DNA from: Natrinema versiforme
GTDB lineage: Archaea; Halobacteriota; Halobacteria; Halobacteriales; Natrialbaceae
NCBI RefSeq assembly: GCF_005576615.1
Contig: NZ_CP040330.1
Span: forward strand, 2,542,001-2,606,000
DNA: 64,000 nucleotides
Direction of reading: 5' to 3'
Program-made: the position numbers and the translations under genes
In this document: positions 1-10,100 of the stretch, in pieces
Numbering within the stretch: position 1 is the first letter of the stretch
Layout of the letters: every line of letters begins with the position of its first letter
The notes under the pieces: generated by a model
Seen by the model: the letters and a program-made list of their open reading frames with translations, nothing else
Databases searched by the model: none
Told to the model about the DNA's origin: nothing

Positions 1-314
1 CCCGCGTTGTTGACCAGCACGTCGATTTCGCCGAGTTCCTCGCGGACCGCCGCGGCCATCCGCTCGACGGCCGCCGGGTCCGACACGTCGGCCTGGACGG
101 GAACCGCCGTCTCGCCGTTTTCCTCGATCGTCTCGGTGACCTCGCGTGCCTGTGCCTCCGAGGAGCGGTAGTTGACCGCCACGTCGGCACCGCAGCGAGC
201 GAGTTCGAACGCGATCTCGCGACCGATCCCGCGAGACGATCCCGTTACGAGACAGGTTCGGTCGGTCAGCGGGCGACGCGACAGGGGCTCGAGGCGCTGG
301 ACGGTTTCGGCCAT
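1..314 (-). CDS. SDR-family oxidoreductase, N-terminal part (runs off window)
   Basis: Partial gene of a short-chain dehydrogenase/reductase, a soluble NAD(P)H-dependent oxidoreductase. The visible 104 residues hold the Rossmann dinucleotide motif TGSSRGIG near residue 30 and the NNAG motif at the window edge; the catalytic Ser-Tyr-Lys region lies outside. The start is the ATG at 312-314, which follows an AT-rich upstream region. The sequence looks most like the FabG/3-oxoacyl reductase branch, but substrate cannot be told from this part. A PhaB-type acetoacetyl-CoA reductase is possible. Confidence 0.9.
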   Translation of the reverse strand, partial: MAETVQRLEPLSRRPLTDRTCLVTGSSRGIGREIAFELARCGADVAVNYRSSEAQAREVTETIEENGETAVPVQADVSDPAAVERMAAAVREELGEIDVLVNNA

Positions 315-434
315 ACGATTGCTACCATCGATAGTGTCTGTTAATTAATTATCCACCAGTCGCATCGGGTGAATTTCTTTCGTGAGTACAATACGACCAG
401 TGAGTCCGGTCTCCCGCGAGTGGCGACAAGGCGG

Positions 435-1829
435 CTACGGCTTCCGCCTAGCCGTCGGCGTCTGCTCCGTCTCATCGGCTCCGACCGGCCGATCGACGGC
501 GGGGCCCGCACGTCGATCGTCAGCCGAGCGAGCGGCCGCTGTCGACGATCCGGTGTTCGCTTCGGTAAGTTTCACGACGGTCGTGCCGGCCGCGAGGTCG
601 CCCAGCCGCTGGCCGTAGTCGGTTACCGCGGCGATGACACCGCCGAGGAAATAGCCGGCCGGGAGGAAATCGAGCGGGCGTACCGTCGTTCGAACGACCG
701 CATCGCGGACCGTACACGGGGAGCCGTCGATCCGAACGACCGTCAGATCGAGGATCGATTTCCCGACGGTCTGCCCGTATATCGCTTCGCCGATCACGTA
801 GTACGCCGGCGGCGACAGCAGCCACCAGCAGAGTGTGAAAGCGCTGAAAACCGCATCGCCACCGATCGAATGCGCCGAGTCGATACCGACGATGACTACC
901 GGACCAGCGAGCGCGATCAGGGCGAGTACCAGCAAGTCGATCACCGTCGCCACGACTCGTCTGCCGAGGACGTTGCCCGCGGCTTCCATGTCGGGTCGAA
1001 CGTCGTGATCGTCCGACGCGAGGACCGCTTCGGGGTCGACCATCTCGCCCGATGCTCGCCACCGCGGTTTGAAGATGTCGACCGTCGTCAGACCGTGGTC
1101 GGCCGCCCGTTCGACCAGCCCCGGGAGGTGTGCATACCCGGTCGTGAGACAGATCCGCTCGTAGTCGTGGGTCGCCGCGAGCGTGGCGATGTCCTCGAGC
1201 ATCGCCTCGTTGCGCGCCTCGAGTGTGTACCTGATGAGACCGATTCCGCCGACGAGATACGACAGGGCGACGAAACTCGACCCGATATCGGTCCGGAAGA
1301 GATCGACAGCGACCAGCCCGCAGCCGACCGCGGTCAGCACCACTGCTGCAACGACCATCGGACGCCGGACGCCGTACCGGGATCGGACCGTCACGATAGC
1401 GAGCAGTCCGACAGCGAGTCCCGCCGCAACGAACGTCTCGGCCGGGTACGCGATCGCGAGCGCAAGAAACGCGACCCAGTTGGCGACGAGCCATCCGGGA
1501 CTCCGGTCCTCGAGGATCGCAAGCGGGTGGCGATCGACCTCGTGGACCGGCCGCTCCCCCGCCACCGCCTGGGCGGCGAGGGACTCGGTAGAGCGCAGAT
1601 CCCGATTGAACAGTGCGTACAGCGGCATCTGGAAGAGGAACACCAACTGGAGCCCGACAAAAAGGAACGGATACCGGAGGACGAGAGCGACCGCGGAACG
1701 AGCGGTCTCCCCGAGCCGCGGGTGTTCGACCGCGATCGCGTCCGCCCCACGCGAGAACTCCCGGAGGTCGTCTTCGACGACGCCCCGAGTGTTGGGGTGG
1801 ATCGACCCGAAGATCCTGAGCTTCGCCAT
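435..1829 (-). CDS. TraB-like / RDD-domain membrane fusion protein
   Basis: A 464-residue membrane protein. The N-terminus (about 1-40, with IFGSIHPN and DAIAVEHPRLGE) and a later stretch (about 205-245, RNEAMLEDIATL and GYAHLPGLVERA) resemble the two ends of TraB/PrgY-type proteins, with several hydrophobic segments between them. Residues from about 285 form an RDD domain: GRRVVATVIDLLVL, then GQTVGKSILDLTVVRIDG, then GQRLGDLAAGT, with further membrane segments. The tail is low-complexity and charged. RDD proteins are membrane proteins of mostly unknown role, and some are linked to ion transport. The TraB assignment is from motifs only. The function is unknown. Confidence 0.8.
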   Translation of the reverse strand: MAKLRIFGSIHPNTRGVVEDDLREFSRGADAIAVEHPRLGETARSAVALVLRYPFLFVGLQLVFLFQMPLYALFNRDLRSTESLAAQAVAGERPVHEVDRHPLAILEDRSPGWLVANWVAFLALAIAYPAETFVAAGLAVGLLAIVTVRSRYGVRRPMVVAAVVLTAVGCGLVAVDLFRTDIGSSFVALSYLVGGIGLIRYTLEARNEAMLEDIATLAATHDYERICLTTGYAHLPGLVERAADHGLTTVDIFKPRWRASGEMVDPEAVLASDDHDVRPDMEAAGNVLGRRVVATVIDLLVLALIALAGPVVIVGIDSAHSIGGDAVFSAFTLCWWLLSPPAYYVIGEAIYGQTVGKSILDLTVVRIDGSPCTVRDAVVRTTVRPLDFLPAGYFLGGVIAAVTDYGQRLGDLAAGTTVVKLTEANTGSSTAAARSADDRRAGPAVDRPVGADETEQTPTARRKP

Positions 1830-2024
1830 CTATAGTCAAATTTCCAATCGTAGTCGCATAAATACAGCTATCTATGGCTCACCGAGAGTGGCCACGTTTG
1901 ATCGCCGCGAAGCAGAGATGCCGTCAACGCAGCCGGTCGGCGTGATCGGTGGGATTCACCGACCGACGAACGCTATCGCCGAGGACGAACCGAGATGCGT
2001 TCCGGGCGCGACCGACGCACTTTG

Positions 2025-3341
2025 TCATCCCTCGACACGCTCGAGGAACCGATCGAACGCCCCGCTTTCGACGTGCACGTGGACGTACGTACCGAGCGAG
2101 TCGTACTCAGTCAGGCCATCGTGGTCGCCGTCGATACCGTCGCCTCGCACCGTCTCGAAAGCGAAGCGGGCGTCGCCGTCGACGTCGGCGCTCGAGTAGT
2201 GGAACTCGTGGCCCCGTATCGTCTCGCCGGCGTCGGCGGTCAGCGTCCCCTCGACGGCCTCGAGTTCGACGTGATCGAGCGCCTGATAGCGGTCGTGCAT
2301 GGTCACGTCCGCGGGGAGGATGCCAGCCATCTCGTGGCGCTCGCCCGCCGCAGTGGTCAGCGACTGGCTCATGGCCATCAGCCCGCCGCACTCGCCGAGG
2401 ACCGGAAACCCGTCGGCGGCCAGATTGCCGAGTTCGGCGAGGGTGCCGGCCGACTCGAGTTCGGCGGTGTGAAGTTCGGGGTAGCCGCCGGGGAGGTAGA
2501 CCGCGTCGGCGTCCGGGACGGGATCGCCCGCGACCGGCGAGAACGTGACAATCTCGGCGCGCTCCCGGAACCGTTCGAGCGTCGCGGGATACCGGAAGCA
2601 AAACGCGGCGTCGCTGGCGACGGCGATCGTCGCGTCGACCGGCTCCGCACTCGCGGCGCTCGGTGCTGGGGATTCGGGAGTCGGGGGCTCGCTCGCAACG
2701 GCGGCCAATCGCTCGGCCTCGAGCGATTCGGCGGCCTCCCGCAACGCCGCTCTCGGCAAGGCGGCTTCACCGCCCATCTCGAGCCCAAGGTGTCGATCCG
2801 GAATCTCGAGGTCGTCGTTCGGCGGAATCCGACCGAAGTATGCGAGGTCGTCGGGTAGGGCGTCGCGGATCCCCTGCTCGTGGCGGCCGCCGTGGGCGCG
2901 CTGGGCGACGACGCCGGCCACTTCGATATCGCGACCGATGGTGTCGGCGTACTCCCGGAAGCCGAGCGCGGTCGCCGCGACGCTCTCCATGCCCGCCTTG
3001 GCGTCGACCACGAGGACGACCGGTAGGTCGAGCGCTTCGGCGACCATCGCGGTGCTCGAGCCGTCGCCGTCGTACAGTCCCATCACGCCCTCGACGACGC
3101 AAACGTCGCCCTCGCCGCGCCGGTAGTTCCGCCGGAGGCCGTCCGCGCCGCAGAGCCACAGATCGAGCGTGCGGGAGGGCCGACCGGCGATCGCCTCGTG
3201 GTGGCTCGGATCGATGAAGTCCGGGCCCGCCTTGGCGGGCTGGACCTCGTGGCCGGCGTCCTCGAGCGCCTGAATGATCGACAGCGTCGCGACTGTCTTT
3301 CCGACGCCGGAGCTGACGCCACCGAGGACGAATCCGTTCAT
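2025..3341 (-). CDS. cobB: Cobyrinic acid a,c-diamide synthase (CobB/CbiA type)
   Basis: Glutamine- and ATP-dependent amidation of the corrin ring a and c carboxylates in cobalamin synthesis. The protein is 438 residues, normal for the family. The N-terminal P-loop GGVSSGVGKT (7-16) starts a dethiobiotin-synthetase-like ATPase domain; the C-terminal class I glutaminase-like domain holds GGYPELH and the nucleophile in LGECGG (near 317). I start at MNGFVLGG; an ATG directly before it at 3342-3344 is equally possible, but a far upstream in-frame start is not. It lies in a cobalamin region with cbiC, cbiE and cobN a few kb away on the same strand. Confidence 0.94.
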   Translation of the reverse strand: MNGFVLGGVSSGVGKTVATLSIIQALEDAGHEVQPAKAGPDFIDPSHHEAIAGRPSRTLDLWLCGADGLRRNYRRGEGDVCVVEGVMGLYDGDGSSTAMVAEALDLPVVLVVDAKAGMESVAATALGFREYADTIGRDIEVAGVVAQRAHGGRHEQGIRDALPDDLAYFGRIPPNDDLEIPDRHLGLEMGGEAALPRAALREAAESLEAERLAAVASEPPTPESPAPSAASAEPVDATIAVASDAAFCFRYPATLERFRERAEIVTFSPVAGDPVPDADAVYLPGGYPELHTAELESAGTLAELGNLAADGFPVLGECGGLMAMSQSLTTAAGERHEMAGILPADVTMHDRYQALDHVELEAVEGTLTADAGETIRGHEFHYSSADVDGDARFAFETVRGDGIDGDHDGLTEYDSLGTYVHVHVESGAFDRFLERVEG

Positions 3342-3756
3342 CATTGTGGTTGCGTTCGCACAACTGAACTTGAATCCGTCGGAACGGGGCGTCAGCGGCT
3401 GTTTCGATGGGAGAGCGGTTCGCTCGAGAGAGGGCGAGAGATCGGACAACGTTCTGCTATCGTGCCAACAGGGAATTACCACGTCCTCCCCAGCCGATTC
3501 GCTCACTCGCAGGTTCGTTCGCTCATCCATTGCCAGAGCGAGCGCTGACACGCCTTCGCTCACACGTTCGCGAAGACCTCGCGCGGCTTCGGACCACGGT
3601 TCGCAGTCGCTCACCGTGGCCGAGCGCGCGCCACGACACGCTAGTTTCCCGGAGTGCGCTGTTCTCAGGACAGTGTACAGCGATCGATATCCGCGTCGCA
3701 ATCTGAGGCAACCGAAACCGAGTTGGGCGTCCTCTGCGTTCGAGAACGCGAGATCA
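3342..3756. other. Intergenic region between divergent cobB and DUF1802-type gene
   Basis: About 415 bases without a convincing gene. Both flanking genes point outward, so it must hold two promoters. Long open frames across it lack the acidic composition of real genes here. I looked for a cobalamin-riboswitch-like core and did not recognise one. Confidence 0.5.
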
Positions 3757-4317
3757 ATGACTGACGCGACGACGGCCGCTGAGACCGTGCCGGCGCTGAA
3801 AGAACGCGCCGGCGTCGTCAACGCCCTGCTCGACGGCGCGCAGACGGTGCTCGTTCGCCACCCGACCCTCGATCCGGGAACGATCGACGACCGGTTCGTC
3901 CTCTATCCGGCCTACAGCCATCAAGAACCGGCCCGCTACCAGTCCCGGTACGAGCAGTACTACCACCGTTCGAGCGCGAAACCTGACGACGGCGTGCCGG
4001 TCCGCGCCGTCGCCGAGGTCCGCGAGGAGTACACGATCTCGAGCGACGACCTCGCCGCCCTCGCGCGCCACTACGTCTACACGCCCGAGGGACTCCGCGA
4101 CAAGTACGATCCGGACGACGACCTGCGGGTGCTGTTGCTCCGGGTGTCGGCACTCGAGTCGCCGCGTCTCATCGAGGAACGCGGGAGCTACCGGGGCTGT
4201 CGCGCGTGGATCGAACTGGCCGACGAGGTGGCTGTAGATCTCGAGTCGACCGCTCCCGTGCTGGACGACGCGACCTTCGCCGAATGGCGGGCGGCGGTCC
4301 GAGACGCGCTCGAGTGA
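3757..4317 (+). CDS. DUF1802 family protein
   Basis: A 186-residue soluble protein that I place in the DUF1802 family: the opening with PALKERAGVVNALLDGAQTV followed by L-V-R-H-P is typical, as are the Tyr-rich middle (QSRYEQYYHR) and the LRVLLLRV strand. No catalytic residues are known for the family. I chose the ATG at 3757, since the in-frame extension upstream is arginine-rich and unlike a haloarchaeal protein. The function is unknown, and the cobalamin neighbours may be coincidental. Confidence 0.85.
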   Translation: MTDATTAAETVPALKERAGVVNALLDGAQTVLVRHPTLDPGTIDDRFVLYPAYSHQEPARYQSRYEQYYHRSSAKPDDGVPVRAVAEVREEYTISSDDLAALARHYVYTPEGLRDKYDPDDDLRVLLLRVSALESPRLIEERGSYRGCRAWIELADEVAVDLESTAPVLDDATFAEWRAAVRDALE

Positions 4318-4373
4318 CCCCACCCACCGACGAACTTAACCGCTCGAGTCGGTTACGATTCGCCGCTCGAACT

Positions 4374-4541
4374 ATGAGTGAAGAAACAGGACCCGACACC
4401 GAACGGCACCTCCGAGAGGCGCTCAGACACTTAGGGGAGACACAGGACGACGAGGACCTGCGGAAGACCCATTCCGTCGCGCTCGAAGAGGTCGAGAATA
4501 CCGTCTCGACGGTCCTACGGGAGTACGAGCAAGACGAGTGA
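4374..4541 (+). CDS. Small acidic haloarchaeal protein, unknown function
   Basis: A 55-residue, strongly acidic, helix-forming protein (MSEETGPDTERHL...EYEQDE) without cysteines or membrane segments. It starts 56 bases after the DUF1802-type gene and has an AT-containing upstream stretch (cgaacttaaccg near 4331-4342) that could be its own promoter. Its composition fits a real haloarchaeal gene. I do not recognise a family. Confidence 0.75.
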   Translation: MSEETGPDTERHLREALRHLGETQDDEDLRKTHSVALEEVENTVSTVLREYEQDE

Positions 4542-4737
4542 CCGACCCGAGCGGTCGCCCGTCACCGGACTGCTCCGTGGCCGCCGATCGCAGATACGTC
4601 GTTCACGGGCCCGCGCAGAATCCGCTACCCGTTCGCGAAACAGTTATTTTGTTCAGCCGACAATCACAGCGAACAATGGCATTCGAGGACCGTCGCGTCG
4701 GTTCACACCGATCCGCAGTCCGGAGGGGGAGACAGTC

Positions 4738-5418
4738 GTGACGGATCGAGACGACGAGGCCGTCAAAGAGCGCGTCCAGCAGTACTGGAACGACCGCGCG
4801 GAATCGTACGACGGAGACAGCCACCACGCCGTACACGGCGACGAGCAGCGCGACGCCTGGCTGTCGATCCTTCGGGACTGGTTCGGTGACGGTGACCCAC
4901 CCCAGCGGGTTCTCGACGTCGGCTGTGGAACCGGCGTCATCTCGCTGTTGCTGGCCGAACTCGGTCACGACGTCTCCGGCGTCGACCTCTCGACGGACAT
5001 GCTCGAGCGCGCTCGAGCGAAAGCCGACGAACGGGACCTGTCGGTCGAGTTCCGAAACGGGGACGCGGAATCGATCTCGGATCCCGAGAACGCATACGAC
5101 ACGCTGACGGCTCGGCACCTCGTCTGGACGCTGCCGAACCCGTCGGCGGCGCTTCGGGAGTGGCAACGGGTCGTCCGTCCGGGCGGCCGGATCGTCTTGA
5201 TCGAGGGCCACTGGGACTTCGAGGAACCGTTCGACGGCTATCAAGAGATCCACGACGAGTTACCGCTGTACGACGGACGCCCGCCCGAAGCGTTGGTCGA
5301 CATACTCGAAGAACACGGGCTCGAGCGGGTCGAATACGAGCCGCTGATGGAGTCGGTACTCTGGGGCGAAGAGCCGAACTACGAGCAGTACGTCGTCGCC
5401 GGCGACGTTCCGGAGTGA
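4738..5418 (+). CDS. Class I SAM-dependent methyltransferase
   Basis: A 226-residue methyltransferase. The SAM-binding motif VLDVGCGTG lies near residue 58, followed by the acidic ribose-binding position in SGVDLSTDML; the rest keeps the usual Rossmann-like pattern (LTARHLVWTLPNP, RVVRPGGRIVLIEG). The start is GTG at 4738. It resembles the UbiE/Methyltransf_25 group, and the substrate is unknown. It sits between cobalamin genes, but it is not a recognisable corrinoid methyltransferase: those belong to the separate tetrapyrrole methylase fold, as cbiE does here. Confidence 0.88.
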   Translation: MTDRDDEAVKERVQQYWNDRAESYDGDSHHAVHGDEQRDAWLSILRDWFGDGDPPQRVLDVGCGTGVISLLLAELGHDVSGVDLSTDMLERARAKADERDLSVEFRNGDAESISDPENAYDTLTARHLVWTLPNPSAALREWQRVVRPGGRIVLIEGHWDFEEPFDGYQEIHDELPLYDGRPPEALVDILEEHGLERVEYEPLMESVLWGEEPNYEQYVVAGDVPE

Positions 5419-5497
5419 GACGGCAGCGGAGACCGAACGGGGACGACGACGGAGAGATCGCCTGCGATACCCGCGACCGATCCGTTCTGCCGTTCGA

Positions 5498-6292
5498 CTA
5501 CGGAACCGGTTGCCGAACCGCGAGCACGACCAGATCCGAGAACGGCGTGTCTTCCGGTCCGGAGCCACCAGCGTGCTCGGACAACTCGGCCAGTGTGAAC
5601 CGATGAATTTGCTCGTCGTCGTGGGTTAACTTCTCGAGTACCAGCGCCTCGAGATCCGGATCAGCGCCCTCCTCGAGCAGGAACTCCGCGATGTCGCCGG
5701 GCATCCGATCGTAGGGCCGCGGGAGCACGAGCAGGTGTCGCTCGTCGTCCGTCGCTGCCCTCGCGAGTCGGTCCATGTCCGACTCGAGGTCGCCGCTCTT
5801 GTGGAGCGTGACGAACTCGGTGTCCTCCATCGGCGTCCGGGCGCGGCTCGCGGCCATTTGGATCGAGGAGATGCCGGGGATCACGCGGACCGGAATCTCG
5901 GAATCGTGGCGTTCCACCGTATCCTGTACCTTTCCGACGAACTGGTAGCCCGAGTGATTCGGATCGCCCATCGCGACCGCAGTCCCCGACTCGCCGGCGG
6001 CGACGCGCTCGCCGAACGCCTCGAGCGCGTCGGCCTCGTCCTTGTAGCCGCAGGTCAGCAGGTCCGCGTCGGTCAGGTCCGCGACGAACTCCACGACGGT
6101 AGTGAAGCCGACGACGACGTCGGCCTCCCGGATCGCCCGCCGACCGCGCGGAGTCAGATACTCCTGATTGCCCGGGCCGACGCCGACGGCGTAGACGGGG
6201 TCGACAGCGCGCTCGTCACTATCGGGCTCCGCCGCTCCCGCCGCGAACGTAGCCGGATCCGGTCCCGACTCGAGGTCGTACTCGCCGCTCAT
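5498..6292 (-). CDS. cbiE: Cobalt-precorrin-7 C5-methyltransferase (CbiE)
   Basis: Tetrapyrrole-methylase-fold protein of 264 residues that methylates a late cobalt-precorrin at C5 using SAM. After an acidic N-terminal extension of about 30 residues it shows VYAVGVGPGNQEYLT (glycine-rich first strand), DVVVGFTTVVEF, AMGDPNHSGYQF and VIPGISSIQMAA, the standard order for the fold. The ATG overlaps the stop of cbiC by four bases (ATGA), so the two are translationally coupled. A separate CbiT-type C15 methyltransferase is not fused here. Fine assignment within the CbiE/CbiH/CbiF folds is by overall look. Confidence 0.85.
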   Translation of the reverse strand: MSGEYDLESGPDPATFAAGAAEPDSDERAVDPVYAVGVGPGNQEYLTPRGRRAIREADVVVGFTTVVEFVADLTDADLLTCGYKDEADALEAFGERVAAGESGTAVAMGDPNHSGYQFVGKVQDTVERHDSEIPVRVIPGISSIQMAASRARTPMEDTEFVTLHKSGDLESDMDRLARAATDDERHLLVLPRPYDRMPGDIAEFLLEEGADPDLEALVLEKLTHDDEQIHRFTLAELSEHAGGSGPEDTPFSDLVVLAVRQPVP

Positions 6293-7038
6293 CGGTTCCG
6301 GCCGTCCGCGGCCCGCGTCTCGGCATCGAGCTCGAGGTCGATCTCGTCGGTCCGAACGTCTTTGGCGACGTGGATCAGTTCGTTCGTCAGGGCCGCGGCG
6401 AGGCCGCTCCCGCCGCGTCGGCCGACGTTCGTGATCGCGGGCACGTCGTACTCCGCGCTGATCTCGCGGATGCGCTGGCGGCTCTCCTCGGCCTTGACGA
6501 AGCCGACCGGAGTCGCGACGATGGCTGCAGGACGGGTGCCGTTCTCGATGCAATCGGCCAGCGCGAAGGCGGCCGTCGGCGCGTTGCCGATCGTCGCGAT
6601 CGCGCCGTCGTAGACGCCCTGCTTGTCGAGTTCGAGCACCGAGGCCGCGGTCCGGGTCATCCCCGTCTTCTCCGCCAGTTCGGCGCCGTTGCCGATCGCC
6701 TTGCGCTTCTCGCAGTTGTGGCCGCGACCGGTGATGCCGGCCTTCGACATTGTGATGTCCGTGACGATCGTGGCCTCGTCGAGGACGGCTCGAGCCCCCG
6801 CACGGACAGGCGCGTCCTCGTCGTCGCCGAGGTCGTCCCCGCCGGTGAACTCGATCAGGTGCTGGAACTCGATGTCGCCCATCGAGTGAACCGACTTCTG
6901 TCGAACGCGGTCGGCCAGCGTCTCGTCGGGGACGAACTGGCGGACGATGTCCATGCTCGTCTCCGCGATGTCCATCGCGTTCTGTGTCGTCGCGCCTAAA
7001 TCGGCGTACTCCTCCTCGAACTCTTGACTGTCGCTCAT
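6289..7038 (-). CDS. cbiC: Cobalt-precorrin-8 methylmutase (CbiC/CobH)
   Basis: Moves the C11 methyl group to C12 in precorrin-8, giving the hydrogenobyrinate or cobyrinate ring. The 249-residue protein has the family signatures MSKAGITGRGH (the GH supplies the catalytic His), AIGNAPTAAFAL and ATPVGFVKAEESRQ. It is coupled at both ends: its ATG overlaps the stop of the 23-codon ORF by four bases, and its stop overlaps the cbiE start. That makes cobN - small ORF - cbiC - cbiE one transcription and translation unit. Confidence 0.93.
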   Translation of the reverse strand: MSDSQEFEEEYADLGATTQNAMDIAETSMDIVRQFVPDETLADRVRQKSVHSMGDIEFQHLIEFTGGDDLGDDEDAPVRAGARAVLDEATIVTDITMSKAGITGRGHNCEKRKAIGNGAELAEKTGMTRTAASVLELDKQGVYDGAIATIGNAPTAAFALADCIENGTRPAAIVATPVGFVKAEESRQRIREISAEYDVPAITNVGRRGGSGLAAALTNELIHVAKDVRTDEIDLELDAETRAADGRNR

Positions 7039-7106
7039 TTGGTATCACACTCCGCGCTCCGAATATTGACTGTCGGCCGAACCCGTTCGCTCCCGTCGTC
7101 AGTCAT
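7035..7106 (-). CDS. 23-residue ORF coupled between cobN and cbiC
   Basis: A very short reading frame (MTDDGSERVRPTVNIRSAEC then DTK). Its ATG lies inside the end of cobN (the pattern ATGACTGA, eight-base overlap) and its TGA overlaps the ATG of cbiC by four bases. This tiling fills the 60-base gap between the two enzymes exactly, so ribosomes could run through without a break. The product has one cysteine and no family I know. It could be a real micropeptide, a coupling device only, or the remnant of a longer gene. Confidence 0.45.
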   Translation of the reverse strand: MTDDGSERVRPTVNIRSAECDTK

Positions 7107-10100
7107 CGGTCGATACCTCCGCACCGACGGCCTCGTTAGTCGTCCGCGCCTCGAGGTCACCTTCCACCTCGAGATTCAAATCGCGAAGTTGGTCGACCGT
7201 CTCGTCGTCGGCGTCCCAGAGGTCGCGCTCGATGGCCTCGAGTAGGGTGTCCGTGATGGACTCGAGCGCCCACGGGTTCACGTCGCGCATCCAGTCCTGG
7301 CGCTCCTCGTCGAAGGCGAACTTCTCGGCGACTTCCGCCCAGAGGGTATCCGAGACGACGCCAGTGGTCGCGTCCCAGCCCAGCGTCACGTCGACCGTCG
7401 TCGAGAGGTCGCCTGCGCCCTTGTAGCCGTGTTCCTCCATGGACTCGAGCCAGTCGGGATTCAACACGCGCGAGCGCATCGCCTTGCGGACCTTCTCCTC
7501 GTTCGTGTAGACATCGACGTTGTCGGGGTCCGAGGAGTCGCCGACGTAGGAAGCCGGCTCCTCGCCGGAAATCTCGCTCACGGCGGAGATGAAGCCGCCG
7601 TGGAACGCGTACCAGTCCGAGGAGTCGAACTCGTCTTGCTCCATCGTGTCCTCGATCTTGACCGTCGCGTCGACGCTCGAGAGGCGGCGCTCGAAGGATG
7701 CGTGGGCGTCGGAGACGCGCCCTCTCGATCCCATCGCGTAGCCGCCCCACTGGACGTAGACCTCGGCGAGATCCGAGCGGTCGTCCCAGTTACCCTCGTC
7801 GACGGCCTTGTTCGTCCCGGCACCGTAGCCGCCCGGCCGGGTCGTGAACACGCGGTGTTTGGCCGCCTTGCGGGCGTCCGATTTGTCGAGGCCTTCTTCG
7901 TCCTCGAGTTCGGCCTGCTCTTCCTCGACGTGTTTCTTCACGTAGTTCATGTCGTGCGGTTCGTCGAGGTCGACGACCGCGTCGACGGCGTCGTGGATGA
8001 CCCCCGCCGCGGCCGGGAAGGCGTCCCGGAAGAGGCCGGAGACGCGCGTCGTCACGTCGACGCGGGGCCGGTCGAGTTCCTCGAGCGGGATCGGCTCGAC
8101 ATCGTCGATCCGGCCGGCGTCGGTCCACTGCGGTTCGACGCCCATCATGGCCAGCACCTGTGCGATCGTCTCGCCGCGGGTGCGAACTGTGGGGGTCCCC
8201 CACGCGACCACGCCGATCTCTTCGGGGTACTCGCCGTTTTCGGAGTGGTGGCGCTCGAGCACGCCCTCCGCGACGTCGCTGCCGACCTGCCACGCGGCTT
8301 TCGCGGGCACCTTCCGCGGGTCCAGCGTGTAGAAGTTCCGCGCGGTCGGCAGCAGGTCGACGCCGCCGCGGGTCGGCGCGCCGGAGCCGCCCGGCGGCAC
8401 GTACTCGCCCGAGAGGGCGTCCGCGGTCCGGGGAATCTCGTCTTCGGCCCCCTGCACGCGGGGCTGGGCCTCCTCGCAGATGTAGGCCAGCGCCTTCCGC
8501 AGGTCGTTGTGGGCACCCGACTTCGCGCGCCCGTCGCCGATCGTCTCGAGGTCGACCACGAGCAGATTCATGTTGACCTCGTCGTCGGGGCCGGCCTCGC
8601 GCTCGGAGACCGGGATGTCGAAGTCGTGTTCCGCGAGCGTCTCGATCAGGTCGACGCTGGTCTCGTAGACCTCGTCGGCCGCCTCGGCGTAAGTCATCCC
8701 GAGGTCGTCGGCGTACTCGCCGGGCGCGTTCAGCATTTTCTCGTAATCCACACCGAGCGCGCCGGCCACGCTCTCGCGCAGGCTCGGCGCACCGGGGTTC
8801 TCGAGCCGGGTGAGCGCGACCAGATACTCTGTCAGGCGCTCGTCCTTCGGCGGTTCGGACATGGTGTGCAGTCCGAGCCGGATCTGGGTCGTCTTCACGT
8901 CGGTGAGGTACTCGTGGATGCGCTCGACCAGTTCGTCGATGTCGACCTCATCGCCAGCTACGTCGCCCTCCGCGAGACTCGAGCCGGCTTCGTCGGGGCC
9001 GCGAACGTCTGCCTTCTCGTCGATAGTGCCCGAGATACCGAGTTCGACGGCGAGATCGAGTTCCGCGACTTTCTCGCGCATGAGGTCCGCGAGGTGGTCG
9101 CCGTCGTCGGCGCGGGCGTCTTCCATCCCGGCCTCGCGGTACTGGTTCGCGAGTTCCTCGAGTTCCGAGAGCTCGTCGTAGGTGCCCGCGTTCCGCATGA
9201 CGGGGGTCAGGTAGTCGACGATCGCCGCATACGAGCGGCGCTTGGCCTGCGTCCCCTCGCCGGGGTTGTTGACGATGTAGGGGTAGACGTTCGGGATGTC
9301 GTCGATCAGCTGATCCGGCGCGCTCTCGCCGTTCAGGCCGACCGTCTTCCCGGGGAGCCACTCGAGGCTGCCGTGGGTGCCCAGATGGACGACAGCGTCG
9401 GTCTCGAAGGTATTCCGGAGCCAGCCGTAGAAGGCGAAGTAGTCGTGTGGCGGCTGCAGATTCGAGTCGTGGTAGACCTTCGAGGGGTCCATCCCGAACC
9501 CGCGCGGGGGCTGGACGGTGACGAGCACGTTGCCGAACTCGACGCCCGGAACCGCGAACGGGCGGTCCGGAACCTCGCCCCACTCCTCGACGATATTCTC
9601 CTGAAAGCGTTCGTCGGTGTCGGCAAACCACTCTGCGTACGTATCCGACGAAACGACGTCGACCGAGAGGTCGCGAACGTCCTCCGGGGCGACCCAGCGG
9701 TCCTCGAGGGTGAGTTGAGCAGTGAGTTTCTCCACCAGCGACTGGCCGCTGTCCGGCATTTCGTCGCCTAAATCGTAGCCGCGAGCCTCGAGTTCCTCGA
9801 GCAGGTTGACCGTCGACTCGGGCGAATCGAGCCCGAACGCAGTGCCGATCCCGTCGTCGCTCGGCGGGTAGTTGTGGAGGACGACGGCGACCTGTTTGTC
9901 CTCGTTCGGGGTGTGTCGCAGTTCGGCCCAGTTGACCGCGAGCCGCGTCGCGTGGTCGATTCGGTCCTCGATCGGGAAGTGGTGTTTCGGCGCGGAGCCG
10001 ATACCGGCCTCGTCGTCGGTTCGCTCCTTGCCGGAGATCGGATGGGTGATGACGTTCCCGTCGAACTCCGGCAGCGCCACGGAGAGGGCGAGTTCGAAGC

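Noticed and set aside
369-1835. A 488-codon plus-strand frame opposite to the TraB/RDD gene
   Set aside because: Arg-rich product without domain; the minus-strand protein has clear membrane segments and RDD motifs.
3342-3756. A possible cobalamin riboswitch before cobB
   Set aside because: I could not find the conserved core or a convincing set of stems in this gap.
7429-9771. A 780-codon open frame opposite to cobN
   Set aside because: It is antisense to a strongly conserved gene, and its Val/Arg/Asp-rich product lacks any domain pattern; long antisense frames are an effect of the third-position GC bias.
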